Position numbers and translations under genes: made by a program. Shown here in pieces: positions 48,253 through 59,183 of a stretch of DNA of 64,000 bases. This DNA is from Anarhynchus alexandrinus (lineage: Eukaryota > Chordata > Aves > Charadriiformes > Charadriidae): assembly GCA_008711295.1 (NCBI GenBank), contig VUYV01000212.1, forward strand, positions 590,564-654,563, written 5' to 3'. How positions within the stretch are numbered: position 1 is the first letter of the stretch; every line of letters starts with the position of its first letter. Below the pieces are notes generated by a model. It saw only the letters and a program-made list of their open reading frames with translations. It did not search any database and was not told where the DNA came from.

Positions 48253-49851
48253 GTAAGTACTGCTTGAGTAAATATAAAGCAATGAAAAACAAATTGACAA
48301 TACTGCTTAAATGGCTTTGGATAAAAATACAAGCCTAACTGCTATTCTGCCAACGTTGTTGATGGCACACAGTTGGTGACGTAGATGATTTCTGGTACGC
48401 AGAAGCTACTTAGCATATACTTAGCACTGTGAGGCAATCCCTTTGATTTCTGGTGAGCAAACCCTTTCAATTGATCTAATTTTTCAGCAGCATTTAAATG
48501 TGTTATAGTACCAAAAAAGGTTGTTCAGCAATAGAGAAAAACATCTTGGCCTATGAAACTGTATTTTTTAAGATATGAACTCTTGTTGTAAAAAAACACA
48601 TGGGCTTTCATTTAAAGAAAAACCGTCTGTTTAAGGATTTTCAGGCAAGCAGAGCTCCAGGTAAATCACATGATCATGGGAGAGTGTTTACTTTTTGGAT
48701 TAAGAGGTGCTGTAGTGTGTGTATGTACTTGTAGAAAAAGGAATATTCACTGAGGTGCAGAACGGAGGCCTGCATTTAAAGATCTCTATGGACCCAAATA
48801 TAGTATTACATATGAACATCCAGAAGGCAATTTTTGGGCTCAAGACTCTGTTGCTCCTCAGTGAGCTTCCATGGCTCTGCTCTTCAGCAACTGCATAAGG
48901 ACTTCAAACTGGTAGGAACGGGTTTGGTTTTGAAACCTTGTACCAATGACTACTGTAATACAAACTCTGAAGATGCAGAAGATGACCTTAGAGCCTAGTT
49001 TCTTCCTATCGCAAGGTAATTTCTATTGTAACAAAGAGATGGTATGGAATGGCTTAACAGGGGTCTAGACAAGTTCAGCAATTCTTGTTACTTGAATACA
49101 ATTTAATAATAATTCCAAGCAGAAATTAATTCATGGCAGCAGCACGATAAGACTGCTGTTTGTTACAAGACCTTGATAAAAAAGTTACATTCATACTGAA
49201 AACCAGAAGACTCTTAAGTTTGGCCAAATCTTCATCCAAGTTTTGTGCAGACTGGGGGATTCAAAGTGATCTGAGAATTACACCCAAAGAACCTTGTGAG
49301 TACTGAGACCAGTATTTCAGTCTTTCAGTCCGTCTAGAGGTGCGGTGGGTAGTAAGAGGCCTCTAAAGAATCTGGAAATTCTACAGTGATGCCCATTTTC
49401 TTCTCATCCATTTTCAGCTTTTAGCTTGCTACCAGATCAGAAATCTGATATGTGCTTTCTGTAGTGAAAGTAGTATTTAATTCTGCATGACCAAACACAC
49501 TTAGGAGATGTACTGCCCAGTCATTCAAATACCACATGTGAGAATCTTTGGTTGGATGTCCAATAAAGGAGGAGTATTCCAAATTCCCAGTTTACGTCCA
49601 GCAGGAAAAAGAGAAAAGTACACAGTCTAAAACAGCTGGAAAACATCAACCTGCAGGCATTAAAAAGCTAACTAAGTATGTCTTACATTTCCCAAAATGC
49701 ACCCTGTTAGCACTGGATCAAAAGTGTGTGTGGGAAATTTTTTCTCATAAATTAAAATCTTTTTGTCCTGTCCTCCCCAGCGCCAGTAGAATGTTCCTAA
49801 TTTGTTTAACGGGCTGAAACAAATAGGGAGCTCAGCAGAATCTAGATCGGA

Positions 49852-50137
49852 NNNNNNNNNNNNNNNNNNNNNNNNNNNNNNNNNNNNNNNNNNNNNNNNN
49901 NNNNNNNNNNNNNNNNNNNNNNNNNNNNNNNNNNNNNNNNNNNNNNNNNNNNNNNNNNNNNNNNNNNNNNNNNNNNNNNNNNNNNNNNNNNNNNNNNNNN
50001 NNNNNNNNNNNNNNNNNNNNNNNNNNNNNNNNNNNNNNNNNNNNNNNNNNNNNNNNNNNNNNNNNNNNNNNNNNNNNNNNNNNNNNNNNNNNNNNNNNNN
50101 NNNNNNNNNNNNNNNNNNNNNNNNNNNNNNNNNNNNN
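49852..50137. other. Assembly gap (286 N)
   Basis: An unresolved stretch of 286 N. The left flank ends AGATCGGA and the right flank begins with 18 T. The true length and content are unknown, so any exon or repeat inside is invisible. The long X-containing open frames crossing it are artefacts. Confidence 0.99.
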
Positions 50138-50998
50138 TTTTTTTTTTTTTTTTTTCAACATGTGTAACAACAACTACAAAATCACACATCCCCTTCTTTG
50201 TGGTGCTTATTTTAAAGCAGACAGCACAGCGTAGGACATTCTTGTCCTCTGCCTCCTTCCAAACAAGTAAATAGTAAGCCTGGTCCAGAGTTCACTGCTG
50301 CTTGTTTTTGCAGTGTAAGATGGTCTGGGGTCCCCACTAGGTTCTTCCCTACTGGCACCCACTTTACAAAACCATACTTGATGTTTCCTATTAGAGCTGC
50401 CTTACAGGCAAATCACGTCTGAATCGAGTTAGGTGGGAAACCTTTTAAAGATGAATTAGCTAAATGATTGCTCTTTTTAAAGTCTCTAACACCAGTTATT
50501 TTAATTTAAGTTTTTTAAAACATGACTGATAGGGATCTTCAACAGGAAAAAAAAATCTAGTGCATGGGGAAAAGATCTGATGCATAGAAGAGAGGCATTT
50601 CTAACGCAGAACAGCAAGGGTTGCACACCTGTTGTGCTGGCATGGGATGAGAAAGTCTTTCAAGAAGCAGTTGCTTCTGTGTTGCACGTTTGTGTGAGAG
50701 CAATGTTAAGATTCTTTTCTCGTGCAAAGAGATCGCTAGAAGTTATGGCACAGCTACCATGGTTTTGGTGCATTACAGCCTCCATCGAGTTTTTCAGCTA
50801 GGGAGTTGGATCGTCCTAGAATGAGTATGGAATTTGAGTTTTTGGCAGCTGTGGAGAAATGTTTCAACTGCAAGACTCTTTTTCCATATCATCATACAAA
50901 TAAGGTTGAAAGCTTGGGAAAATGTTGCATGGATTGCATTTTGAAAACCTAATTGCAGACTTCCAGTGGGAAAGATCACGTTTCCTTAAATACATTTG

Positions 50999-51034
50999 TT
51001 TTGATTTATTCCATTGTTTTGACTTATTCCACTG
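50999..51034 (+). repeat. 18-bp tandem duplication
   Basis: TTTTGATTTATTCCATTG is followed directly by TTTTGACTTATTCCACTG, with two differences between copies. It is a small local duplication with no sign of function. Confidence 0.85.
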
Positions 51035-51559
51035 TATCCTGGTTATTTTACAGGCATTGTGTTTGCCCTGCAGGGCTTTCAGCCTAAGGTAGGCTGTGGA
51101 TTGGCAGAAAAAAAAGGAGACCGTGCACGTAGTAAGGCAGTAACTGGACATATGTAATAACTTAATGGCCATTCCATAATGGTTCCCAATAGGTATGTTA
51201 TGGATGGCTCTGTCAGTATAGAAAAGCATTCTCATTAAAAGTGCAGACCAGTCTTCATATTTGAAATCTCTGAAATGCCTTCACATAGGCCTTTTCTTTT
51301 TGCGCTAGGCACCCCTTGTGTCTATGCTGGGATCAGATTCCAGAGAATCAATTCAGGTTCTTTAGTTACTCAATTTAAATTCCCATATGCCCTAATAAAG
51401 CCCCCAAATGAAGAATTAAAGTAATAATACATCAATTCTGCCGCTCTACCAATAACCTTAACTATCAAAGTGACAACGCATCAATCAAGTTGACATACAG
51501 CTAGTATCAACCATTAAAGTAACTGTTAAATTAATGTCTACTAAGAAGTGCTGCTTCCA

Positions 51560-51745
51560 TTAGTGAAGGTTTTATGTCTCTCCTTTCTCCACCCTGACTG
51601 TCTCGCTTTTCTAATCCTGCCTCTTTCACCTCTCACTGTTTGTTTGTTGAGTTCTTTCCTTTCTCTTCCCTCTCTTTTCTGCTTTGTTTCCTTCTCTCTT
51701 TCATTTCTCTTCCCTGTTCTTCTTCTGTTTCGTCTCTCGTGGTCC
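51560..51745 (+). repeat. Pyrimidine-rich tract
   Basis: About 185 bp in which the plus strand is dominated by C and T (blocks such as TTTCCTTTCTCTTCCCTCTC), with few purines. The bias removes stop codons and so produces 95-96-codon open frames on both strands, which I do not regard as genes. Confidence 0.75.
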
Positions 51746-53109
51746 ATAGATGTTGATTGCAGCAGTTCTCTCTTGTTATTACCCTGGGTGAATCTTTCTG
51801 GCTGCTCTAGCCTGAGACAGGATAATGGCATTTAGTGAAGTACAGTCTTGCACCTGTCATAGCTGCTAAATGTAATATTGGTGCAAGAAGGTAAGAGTTT
51901 AACCTTTACTCCTGTCTCCATTTCCTGTTTCTAAATGGGGAAAAAAAACCCAACTGTTTGCGTTTCAGGCTGACAAGATCAGGCTTACTAATATTTTAAA
52001 TTAAGCTTTACATCACTTGATAAGAATGTGTATAGAACCTGAACATTTGCATATTCAGGTGTTTTCAATATTGCATGTATGTTTGCTATCTCGAATCCCA
52101 CAACTTTTCCATTAGTNGTGTCACAGAATATAAACGCCAAGGCACCATCTGGCAAGTTAGGAAACTTTTCCTTTTCTTTTTATTTAATTGAATTCTATAA
52201 GAAAATTAATAATGTAATCTGACCAATATCCACTGGATTTTTTTTTTATAAATCTTCAATTGAATTTACCTTAGGCTGTGCCAATATTTTTATTTCCCAG
52301 TTGCTACAGGCTATATTATTGACAGCACATAACAATATAATTCAAGTGGTTACAGGCAAAGCTTGAAGAGTTTGCAGCTGGATAAGGGCACATATGGGAA
52401 GAAGCAGAGTATCATCTGAGATTGAGAGAGGCATATGCTGGCTGTATATTTTTGTTGTTGTTGAAGCAGATATTCCCAATAATCATGGAAAGAATAATCA
52501 GACTGCCTGGCATTGAAACCTTGCCAGCCTTGGAGCCAAGCGTTATTAAATTTCTGGTTCTTGAAAGAGACTGCTTAGAAGTCAGTAAATGGGAATTTCA
52601 CTAGGGAGAAGTATTTTAGATAGCGTAAATGGTGTTTACACAACAAAATTCCTTGGCAGTATTGCGAGCAGGGAAGCTTCCTGAAAACTTGTCAAGATAG
52701 CTCTCATCAAAGCTTTTTACAATTTTTAAAATTGGGTTTTAGGGGAGAGAAAATATGGGGAAAACAGAGAAAGTGTTTTTTTATAGTAATTTTCCTCAGG
52801 AAAGGTGTGGCACCAATTGTGCCTACCAAACATAGTAGGAACACAAAAAGCTGTCCTCACACAGCCATTGTCATCCCTCTCTGTCTTTCCTACTGTAACA
52901 AAGTGCCAGCCTTACTTAATATCCCTGGTTTTGACTCCAAGGCACTCTCTTCCCTCTTATTCATGCTGTGGCTTCTAGACTGTCTGTCTTTATGGTACTG
53001 ACAAATGGAGGATTTGCATCAAGGAGAAGTAGTGCTCCCAAAATACTATATTGCACTGTATGTACAAATAACTCTTTTGTTGACGTAAAAATGAGGATAA
53101 AGCTACTTC

Positions 53110-53220
53110 TTTGTTCACCTTTCATCTGTGGATTTCAAAGCACTTGGGAACAGTCATGTGCATTAATTATCTCCATTTTACACCTGGAGAAGCTGAGTGT
53201 ACAGGCTGTGGACAGATGTT
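53110..53220 (+). repeat. MIR/CORE-SINE-like fragment (core region)
   Basis: GATTTCAAAGCACTTGGGAA, then CATTAATTATCTCCATTTTACACC and GAGAAGCTGAG line up in order with the amniote MIR motif 'ctcaaagcactt...cattaatt...ccccattttacagatggggaaactgag'. Divergence is moderate to high. It lies just left of the CR1 pair. Confidence 0.45.
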
Positions 53221-53400
53221 CTCCTTTTCAGATACCTCCGTGCCATTTGGAGGTAGTTACCTCAAACTGCTGCTGAAAGTTACAATCACTTCACCAATAA
53301 AAAGTACCAGATGAGCACTACCAAATTCCTACACACTTTACTAGAAGTTTTAAAAAGTCACTGAAGGTAGTTTGACCTTAACTAGTCTGACTTTGCTCTT

Positions 53401-54365
53401 AGAATCATAGAATGGTTTAGGTTGGAAAGGACCTTGAAGATCATCGAGTTCCACCCCCCTGCCATAGGCAGGGACACCTCCCACTAGACCAGGTTGCCCA
53501 AGGCCACGTCCAGCCTGGCCTTGAACACCTCCAGGGATGGGGCCTCAACAACCTCTCTGGGCAACCTGTTCCAGTGCCTCACCACCCTCAAAGTGAAAAA
53601 CTTCTTCCTAATGTTCAATCTAAACCTGCCCTCTTCCAGTTTGAAGCCATTCCCCCTTGTCCTATCACTACATGCCCTAGTAAAAAGTCCTTCCCCAGCT
53701 CTCCTGTAGGCCCCCTTTAGGTACTGGAAGGCCGCAATAAGATCTCTCCGGAGCCTTCTCTTCTCCAGGCTGAACAGCCCCAACTCTTTCAGCCTCTCCT
53801 CATAGGAGAGGTGCTCCAGCCCTCGGATCATCCTCGTGGCCCTCCTCTGGACACGCTCCAGCAGGTCCATGTCCTTCTTATGTTGGGGACTCCAGAGCTG
53901 GATGCAGTACTCCAGGTGGGGTCTCACGAGAGTGGAGTAGAGGGGCAGAATCACCTCCCTCGCCCTGCTGGCCACACTTCTTTTGATGCAGCCCAGGATG
54001 CGGTTGGCCTTCTGGGCTGCGATCGCACATTGCTGGCTCATGTTGAGCTTCTCGTCGATCAGCACACCCAGGTCCTTCTCCTCAGTGCTGCTCTCCAGCC
54101 ATTCCCCGCCCAACCTGTAATTGTGCTTGGGATTGCCCCGACCTAGATGTAAGACCTTGCATTTGGCCTTATTGAACTGCATGAGGTTGGCTTGGGCCCA
54201 CCTCTCCAGCCTGTCCAGGTCCCTCTGGATGGCATCCCTCCCTTCCAGCGTGTCTACCTCGCCAAACAGCTTGGTATCATCGGCAAACTTGCTGAGGGTG
54301 CTCTCGACCCCACTGTCCATGTCTCCGACAAAGATGTTGAACAGTACAGGTCCCAGCACCGACTT
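53401..54365 (-). mobile_element. 5'-truncated CR1 LINE (minus strand)
   Basis: About 0.96 kb of a CR1 retrotransposon whose 3' end is at 53401. The reverse complement ends GGTTTAG-type 3' UTR sequence plus ATTCTATGATTCT. It keeps the last third of the reverse-transcriptase ORF, in frame and without stops, and the short 3' UTR. The 5' part (endonuclease and most of the RT) is missing, as is usual for CR1. It is markedly GC-richer than its surroundings. The intact frame suggests a younger insertion than the CR1 fragments at 17390 and 54428. It cannot mobilise itself because it lacks most of ORF2. Confidence 0.96.
53484..54359 (-). pseudogene. CR1 ORF2 remnant: C-terminal reverse transcriptase
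   Basis: An uninterrupted 291-codon frame beginning (at a GTG, not a true start) with LGPVLFNIF of the palm. It carries FADDTK at residues 25-30, the CR1 version of the YxDD metal-binding motif of reverse transcriptases. It continues through the thumb and the C-terminal region typical of CR1 ([71 protein letters not shown]) and ends ALGNLV-stop. A full CR1 ORF2 also has an N-terminal endonuclease and the RT fingers, all absent here. It is therefore a truncated transposon gene, not a host gene. There is no sign of domestication such as a host promoter or splice link. Confidence 0.95.
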
Positions 54366-54427
54366 GCCAACAGTGTTCTGGAAGCACTGGTCTCCAGAAG
54401 AGAAATGTTAAAATGGAGTGAGTTCAT

Positions 54428-54602
54428 AACAGGCTGCCCAGGGAAGTGGTGGAGTCACCATCCCTGGAGGTATTTAAAAAATGGGTAGACATGGTGCTTA
54501 GGGATATGGTTTAGTGGTGGTTTTGGCAGTGTTAGGCTGATAGTTGGACTTAGTGATCTTCAGGGTCCCTTCCAACCTAGACAGTTCTATGAGTTCTATG
54601 AA
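54428..54602 (+). mobile_element. CR1 LINE 3' fragment (plus strand)
   Basis: About 175 bp: CAGGCTGCCCAGGGAAGTGG, then TCCCTGGAGGTATTTAAAAA, then TTGGACTTAGTGATCTTCAG with TCCCTTCCAACCT, and the terminal TTCTATGAGTTCTATGA. It is a 3'-terminal piece in the opposite orientation to the CR1 copy on its left, and its internal sequence differs enough to be a different subfamily or an older copy. Confidence 0.92.
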
Positions 54603-54984
54603 TATGTTTAAACTGATGTGTTTTACCTTGTGGTTGGTGTGTGTATGGGACTGTCAGAGATGTTCAGCTGTCAGGTGGGATGGGAATCAACTCGGGAGAA
54701 AGACACCAAGTCTCAGTGTGTACATGCAGGTCACTAAGTCATAGCATAGGGAACTCAGCGGCAGCTCAAATGACCAACCACTTGCCTCTGTTTTAGAGTA
54801 AGCCAAATTATTCTTTGTGTGCTCTCTCTGCTCATTGTATTGACAAGATCTCCACCAGCTGTAAATAAGAGCTTAGACACTTCTAAATAGGGAAGTCTCA
54901 AGCCGAATTCCACTGTCACTGATTTGTCATGGTGTATCAGTGTGTTTGCTTTTGTTCACAAGCCTGAGCCCTTATAGACAGACT

Positions 54985-55085
54985 GTTTTATTTGTGGTCA
55001 CGCAGTAAATCTTTAGCAGAGTCAGGAAGAAGACCCCTTGATTCCTAGCCCTGTGTTCTGTCTGCAAAATAATTCTGCTTCTCGT
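54985..55085 (+). repeat. MIR/CORE-SINE-like fragment (3' region)
   Basis: TTTGTGGTCACGCAGTAAATC, then AGCAGAGTCAGGAAGAAGACC, TGATTCCTAGCCCTGTGTTCTG and TTCTGCTTCTCGT match in order the amniote MIR segment 'aaggtcacacagcaagt...gcagagccaggaatagaaccc...ctcctagtcctgtgctct...ctgcttctc'. It is the clearest of the MIR-like pieces here. Together with the fragment at 53110 it could be one element split by the CR1 insertions, though unexplained sequence lies between. Confidence 0.55.
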
Positions 55086-58000
55086 AACATACTTAAGGGA
55101 AACAGCAAGTTTTTCAAATTCCATGCTAACCCTAAGCATGCTAAATGTTTGTGTATTTCTGCGGTCAACTTTACCCACAGGGATTGTTTCAAAAACCCAT
55201 CGGGATTTCTAGACGCGGAGGGCTTGCAAGCACATTTTGTTGCCTTAATTTAATTTCTTGGTGAAAAATTGGCCAGCGTGATTGAGTTCTGTGGAAGTGT
55301 ATTCTGGTGGTGTAGTGGTTTTAGCAGTGAGATTTCTGTTGCCCACAAAATGCAATGCTCATTTATGTAGCTCATTGGGGTCATTACTTTGTTTGATAAA
55401 GTAGTCCATCAGAAAAGGAGGCCTTCTTGTGCCGGCACCATGCATGTTAGAATACCTCCCCTGTTTCTGTTTCCTCCCGAAACAGCTAGTTCCCACAAAG
55501 GTGTGAAAATCAGTGTGAATCAGTGTCTGATTCAGTCCTGCCGAAGTTAGTGGCACCTAGGCAATGAACTAATACCACTGTGGAAATGAATCTTGGTCTC
55601 ATTTGTAGTCGAGACCTGTGAAACTCTTGAGCTGCCAAAGCAGAAGGTGGTCTGCTTATAGCATTGGGTCTCTCTGGGAAGAGCTGCTTGCAAGTTCTGT
55701 GTATTTGCAGTTAGATAATCATAACATTGGCAATATTGAAACTATTTCATATAGAGAATACAGAAAAGTAAGAAGTGCTGCAAATGCCGAGTTGACCTTA
55801 TTGTGTTTCTTGATTAGATGAAATCAGAAAAGCTTTTACTTGGAGATCTCATTGCGAGTTGAAAGTCTGTTCATTTGGTTTGTCCGTTTGAGTCGGCGTG
55901 ATTGTTGTGTAGCACTTGCCGTCATTACTGATGGTCAGGTGTTCTCCTCCTCTACATTGTGCCTCCACTAGAGTGAGACTGCTGAAGTGGCCTTGCAGCA
56001 GGTATCGAGGAAGCTGCCGTCCCACTCTGCACTCTCAACTTCATTGCTATTTCCACTGGCCTAAGAGGTGATGGCTTTTGGTGGTGGTTCTTTGGTTAGT
56101 CTTGTTGTGTAGACTTGCTATACACTTTTTAAACCTTGCTGAAAATATTTAATTTTTCGTTCTCTGCTCCGTATCTTTTACGCTACAAGTATATTTCCCC
56201 TCCTGTCCCTGGCCAACATAAGACTTAGTCCTATGGGATGCTTGGTCCAATAACAAGTCGTAGTTTCAAGGCCAAATCTGTGGTTTCTGCAGCAAGGTAT
56301 TTTTAAATGAGGCAGGCCTGAGAAAGTGCTAAGAACTGTAATTGTTGTTGACGGAGAAGAAATGACAGAAAAGGGTCACTACGGCACATCTTCTCTTAAG
56401 CAGGGTATTTTTTTCAGAAATAGCCTGTGTCCTGGGTTTAAGAGGAGCTGTGCACGATAGCAAAATGTCTTTTGTGCGGTAAAGTGTTTTTTATTTTAAG
56501 TGAATGCTGTTGTACACTAAACTTTGGAAATGGATTAGCAAAGAAAACAGGATCATTGGAGCTTAAAGCAGCTTTACATTTGGACAGCTTCCCCATTAAT
56601 ATCATTTGCCCCCAGAAGAAGTCAGTCATGTACGTGACTATCTTAACCCTTGCGTAAGGAGATTTGAATGGGGGCAGAAGTCTCACCTGTCGCGACAGTC
56701 GCCACCGCTGCTGAATATTAAGAATTACTTCTTGGTCCATTTTTTAAAAAAAGACTGGTCTCTAGAAACGGTGACCTCACATGCAATCTGAGCATTCATT
56801 CTTTCTTCAGCCTTCATAGAGGTTACGAGAAACTTCTGCTAACAAATAACAAGGCCCTGAGCTATATAATGTATATATATGGTATTTAATTTCCCAAGCA
56901 GAGAGCTCAGTTGTACCATCCACGTCTAGTCTTCTGGGGTGAAGATGGTATTTGTCACTCCAGCCCAATTGCTCTGCCATCGTACGTTATCTCTGCACGT
57001 GCTGCAGTGCACAGAGTGGAATATTATGGTATCAAAGTTGTTTAGAAAATACTTCTTTTGAAATTTGCTGTTGTGTTGAGCCACGCAAGTCAGCGCAGTT
57101 TGAGCATTTTCTCCCCTGGGTAAGTTTTAGGTAAATGTAAATTTTGGTGTGATCTCCTTATACGAGGGCTGCCCTCATTTTGACCAGGCCTTTGATTTAT
57201 AGACACTCCCATGCCAGCAGTATCTATCTTCTCTCTAATATAAATTGAGGTTGAGCTCCAGAGGACAAGTAGAAATTTCCTACTTCCAGATTTTCTAGTT
57301 GTTTTTCTTCCTAATCTGTCATTTTCTGGAGTTTGTTTCCTGTGATACAGATGTGCTCTGTAGGCACGGGAGACTTCAGGGAGAGCTTTGGCTGCTCGCT
57401 AGAGCTGCTGGCGTATTTGCTGGGAAGGGTGGAATTACAGCCGCCGTGGCGGAGCTTCTGGAGGGAGGTTTGTGGTGGTGTCAGCGATGCAGTTTCAAAT
57501 GCATGTGTACTCTGTAATTGTGGAATAAAAATGACAAAGGGAGAGGAGGGCCTGCTAATTACTAATAGTAATGTAAGTTACTGTGTGCGCAGAGATCCTA
57601 AAAGATAATTTTCTATGTTTTTTTTTTTCTTTCCTGTGGAGTCTTCTGTCAAACACGTTCATTATAAATATAAGCCCAGACTTTTGATCAGAATCTAAAC
57701 CATCAGTATCATTTGAAAGCAGTTTTGTTTCTGGATTCCTTGGAGGTAGAGCTGTTGTTTAAGCAGTGGTTTCTGAGCACAGCTTCTAGCTTCACTGTCT
57801 GACAATAATAGGACAGAAGGAAAAAACTAGGGGAAAGTATGTTTTAAGTGCTCAAATTTAGAGCCTTATAATGCTTTTGAAAGTGAGACTTAACATGTTG
57901 CGCTCTCTTAACTGCTATTTCCCTGATTTGTGGAAGGCTACAAATATCACATTCCCCAATGTGTTAATGTGTTTTAAATAAAGCACTGACATGGCTGGCA

Positions 58001-58543
58001 GCATGTTTCAGCATTTGTCTGATCTCTTCCCTAAATAATGTCTGTCTCAGAAGCACTGTCAGGATAAATTAATATGGTAGAGAATATCGTAGGTCGCTAA
58101 AAGTGTGGGATTTTGCAGTTACATAGGTAAGTAGGTACCTGTATCATATTCTTGTAAGACATTTGATAGGGGAATTTGCGGACTTTTTAGTATGTTTTCC
58201 AAAGAAATGAGGCTTTGCTTCTTTTTTAACTTCCTGTCAATTTTGGTCAAAATATATATAGGAAGCCAGATTTCATTAGTTGTGTTGTTCACAGAATAAC
58301 TTGTGGGGCGTTTTGACTCTGAGCTGAAATTTTTTATTGTAGATTCATGGATATTCTTGCACGAGCTTTGGGCTCAGCAGTGCTAAACACTTAGGATGGC
58401 AATAAGGAACATGGCATATCGTTCAAGCCTTTCCTTCCTGTTTTGTGAACAGCACTACGTATTTGAATTTCAGAGAGAGGATTTAACCACAGGAATGATT
58501 CAGATTTTATCCATTGGTCTCTTCCAATAGCAGCTCTACTCCG

Positions 58544-58575
58544 TGATATCCGATGTACATCGATGATATCCGATG
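58544..58575 (+). repeat. 20-bp-period direct repeat
   Basis: TGATATCCGATG occurs at 58544 and again at 58564. It is a small duplication in the last intron, about 520 bp before the final exon. Confidence 0.85.
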
Positions 58576-59094
58576 ATACCTGGAGTGAGATCTGGCTCTT
58601 TTCTTTTTCCCCTATCATACTTCACATGCTTACTTGTTATGCAGGGTAAGGTCTTACGCTATTTTTCTGTGGCTCTGAGCTTCCAGATTCCTCACTTCTA
58701 CCCAAGGTGGTTTTGGTCTTGCTTTGCCCCCAGCTACTGAAATGGTTTCCCCCTGTTTGATAGGAATTCTAACTTCTCCCCAAAGGCATCTAGATTTTCT
58801 GTTTTACAAACCTGTCCTAAGTTCCATTAATTGTTTCCTTAATGAAGTCTTCTGCACCTAACAGCTATTTCACCGTGTATACTTTGCAGAAGATTGTTTG
58901 AGCACTTACATTATGCAAGTATTTAAGTTAAGTTAATCATCCTCTTCATCTTTCTTTGCCAGATTCTTAAACTGGTCATTGCAGAAGACTGGATATTTTT
59001 AATGGATGCTTTGCCTGGTGTCATGGAGCTAAAGCTAAAAGTACTAACTCAAGCATAAAAAGATGCAGTAATTTTTTTTCCTTTTCTGTTGCAG

Positions 59095-59183
59095 TGCAAT
59101 TTTCCAGAGAACCAGGATGGCTTGAAGGCACGCTAAACGGCAAGAGAGGACTTATTCCACAAAATTATGTTCAGTTTTTATAG
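59095..59183 (+). CDS. ARHGAP10: ARHGAP10 last coding exon, SH3 C-terminal half
   Basis: The acceptor TTTTCTGTTGCAG is followed by TG, which completes Val (G|TG). The exon then encodes QFSREPGWLEGTLNGKRGLI, then PQNYVQFL and TAG at 59181-59183. PGWLEG with the conserved Trp of the ligand groove, GKRGLIP and NYV are the canonical SH3 n-Src/distal strands and 3-10 helix motifs. The residues match mammalian ARHGAP10 almost exactly. ARHGAP26 also ends in an SH3 domain but with different linker residues (GLIPENYVEFL). The SH3 domain is the extreme C-terminus of the protein, as in the rest of the GRAF family. Confidence 0.96.

Larger units (their letters stand above)
48253..59094 (+). other. ARHGAP10: ARHGAP10 last intron, 10.8 kb
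   Basis: GT-AG intron (GTAAGT to TTTTCTGTTGCAG). It contains the assembly gap (49852-50137), an 18-bp tandem duplication (50999-51034), a pyrimidine-rich tract (about 51560-51745), MIR-like pieces (about 53110-53220 and 54985-55085), two opposed CR1 copies (53401-54602) and a 20-bp-period duplication (58544-58575). No other exon was recognised. Confidence 0.8.

Noticed and set aside
49802..50189. Open frames of 113-121 codons across the gap
   Set aside because: Almost all of their codons are N; they are artefacts.
53494..54488. Plus-strand open frames over the CR1 region
   Set aside because: They are antisense shadows of the CR1 reverse-transcriptase remnant.
53401..54602. Single CR1 insertion rearranged by twin priming
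   Set aside because: Both halves contain a CR1 3' terminus with its terminal units, whereas twin priming yields only one 3' end.
2107..59183. Assignment to ARHGAP26 (GRAF1) or ARHGAP42
   Set aside because: The RhoGAP part fits all GRAF paralogues, but the linker (PDATFPEP, AVYNLCLEL, EDTPT) and the SH3 domain (AVYPCEAEHSSELSF, GKRGLIPQNYV) match ARHGAP10.
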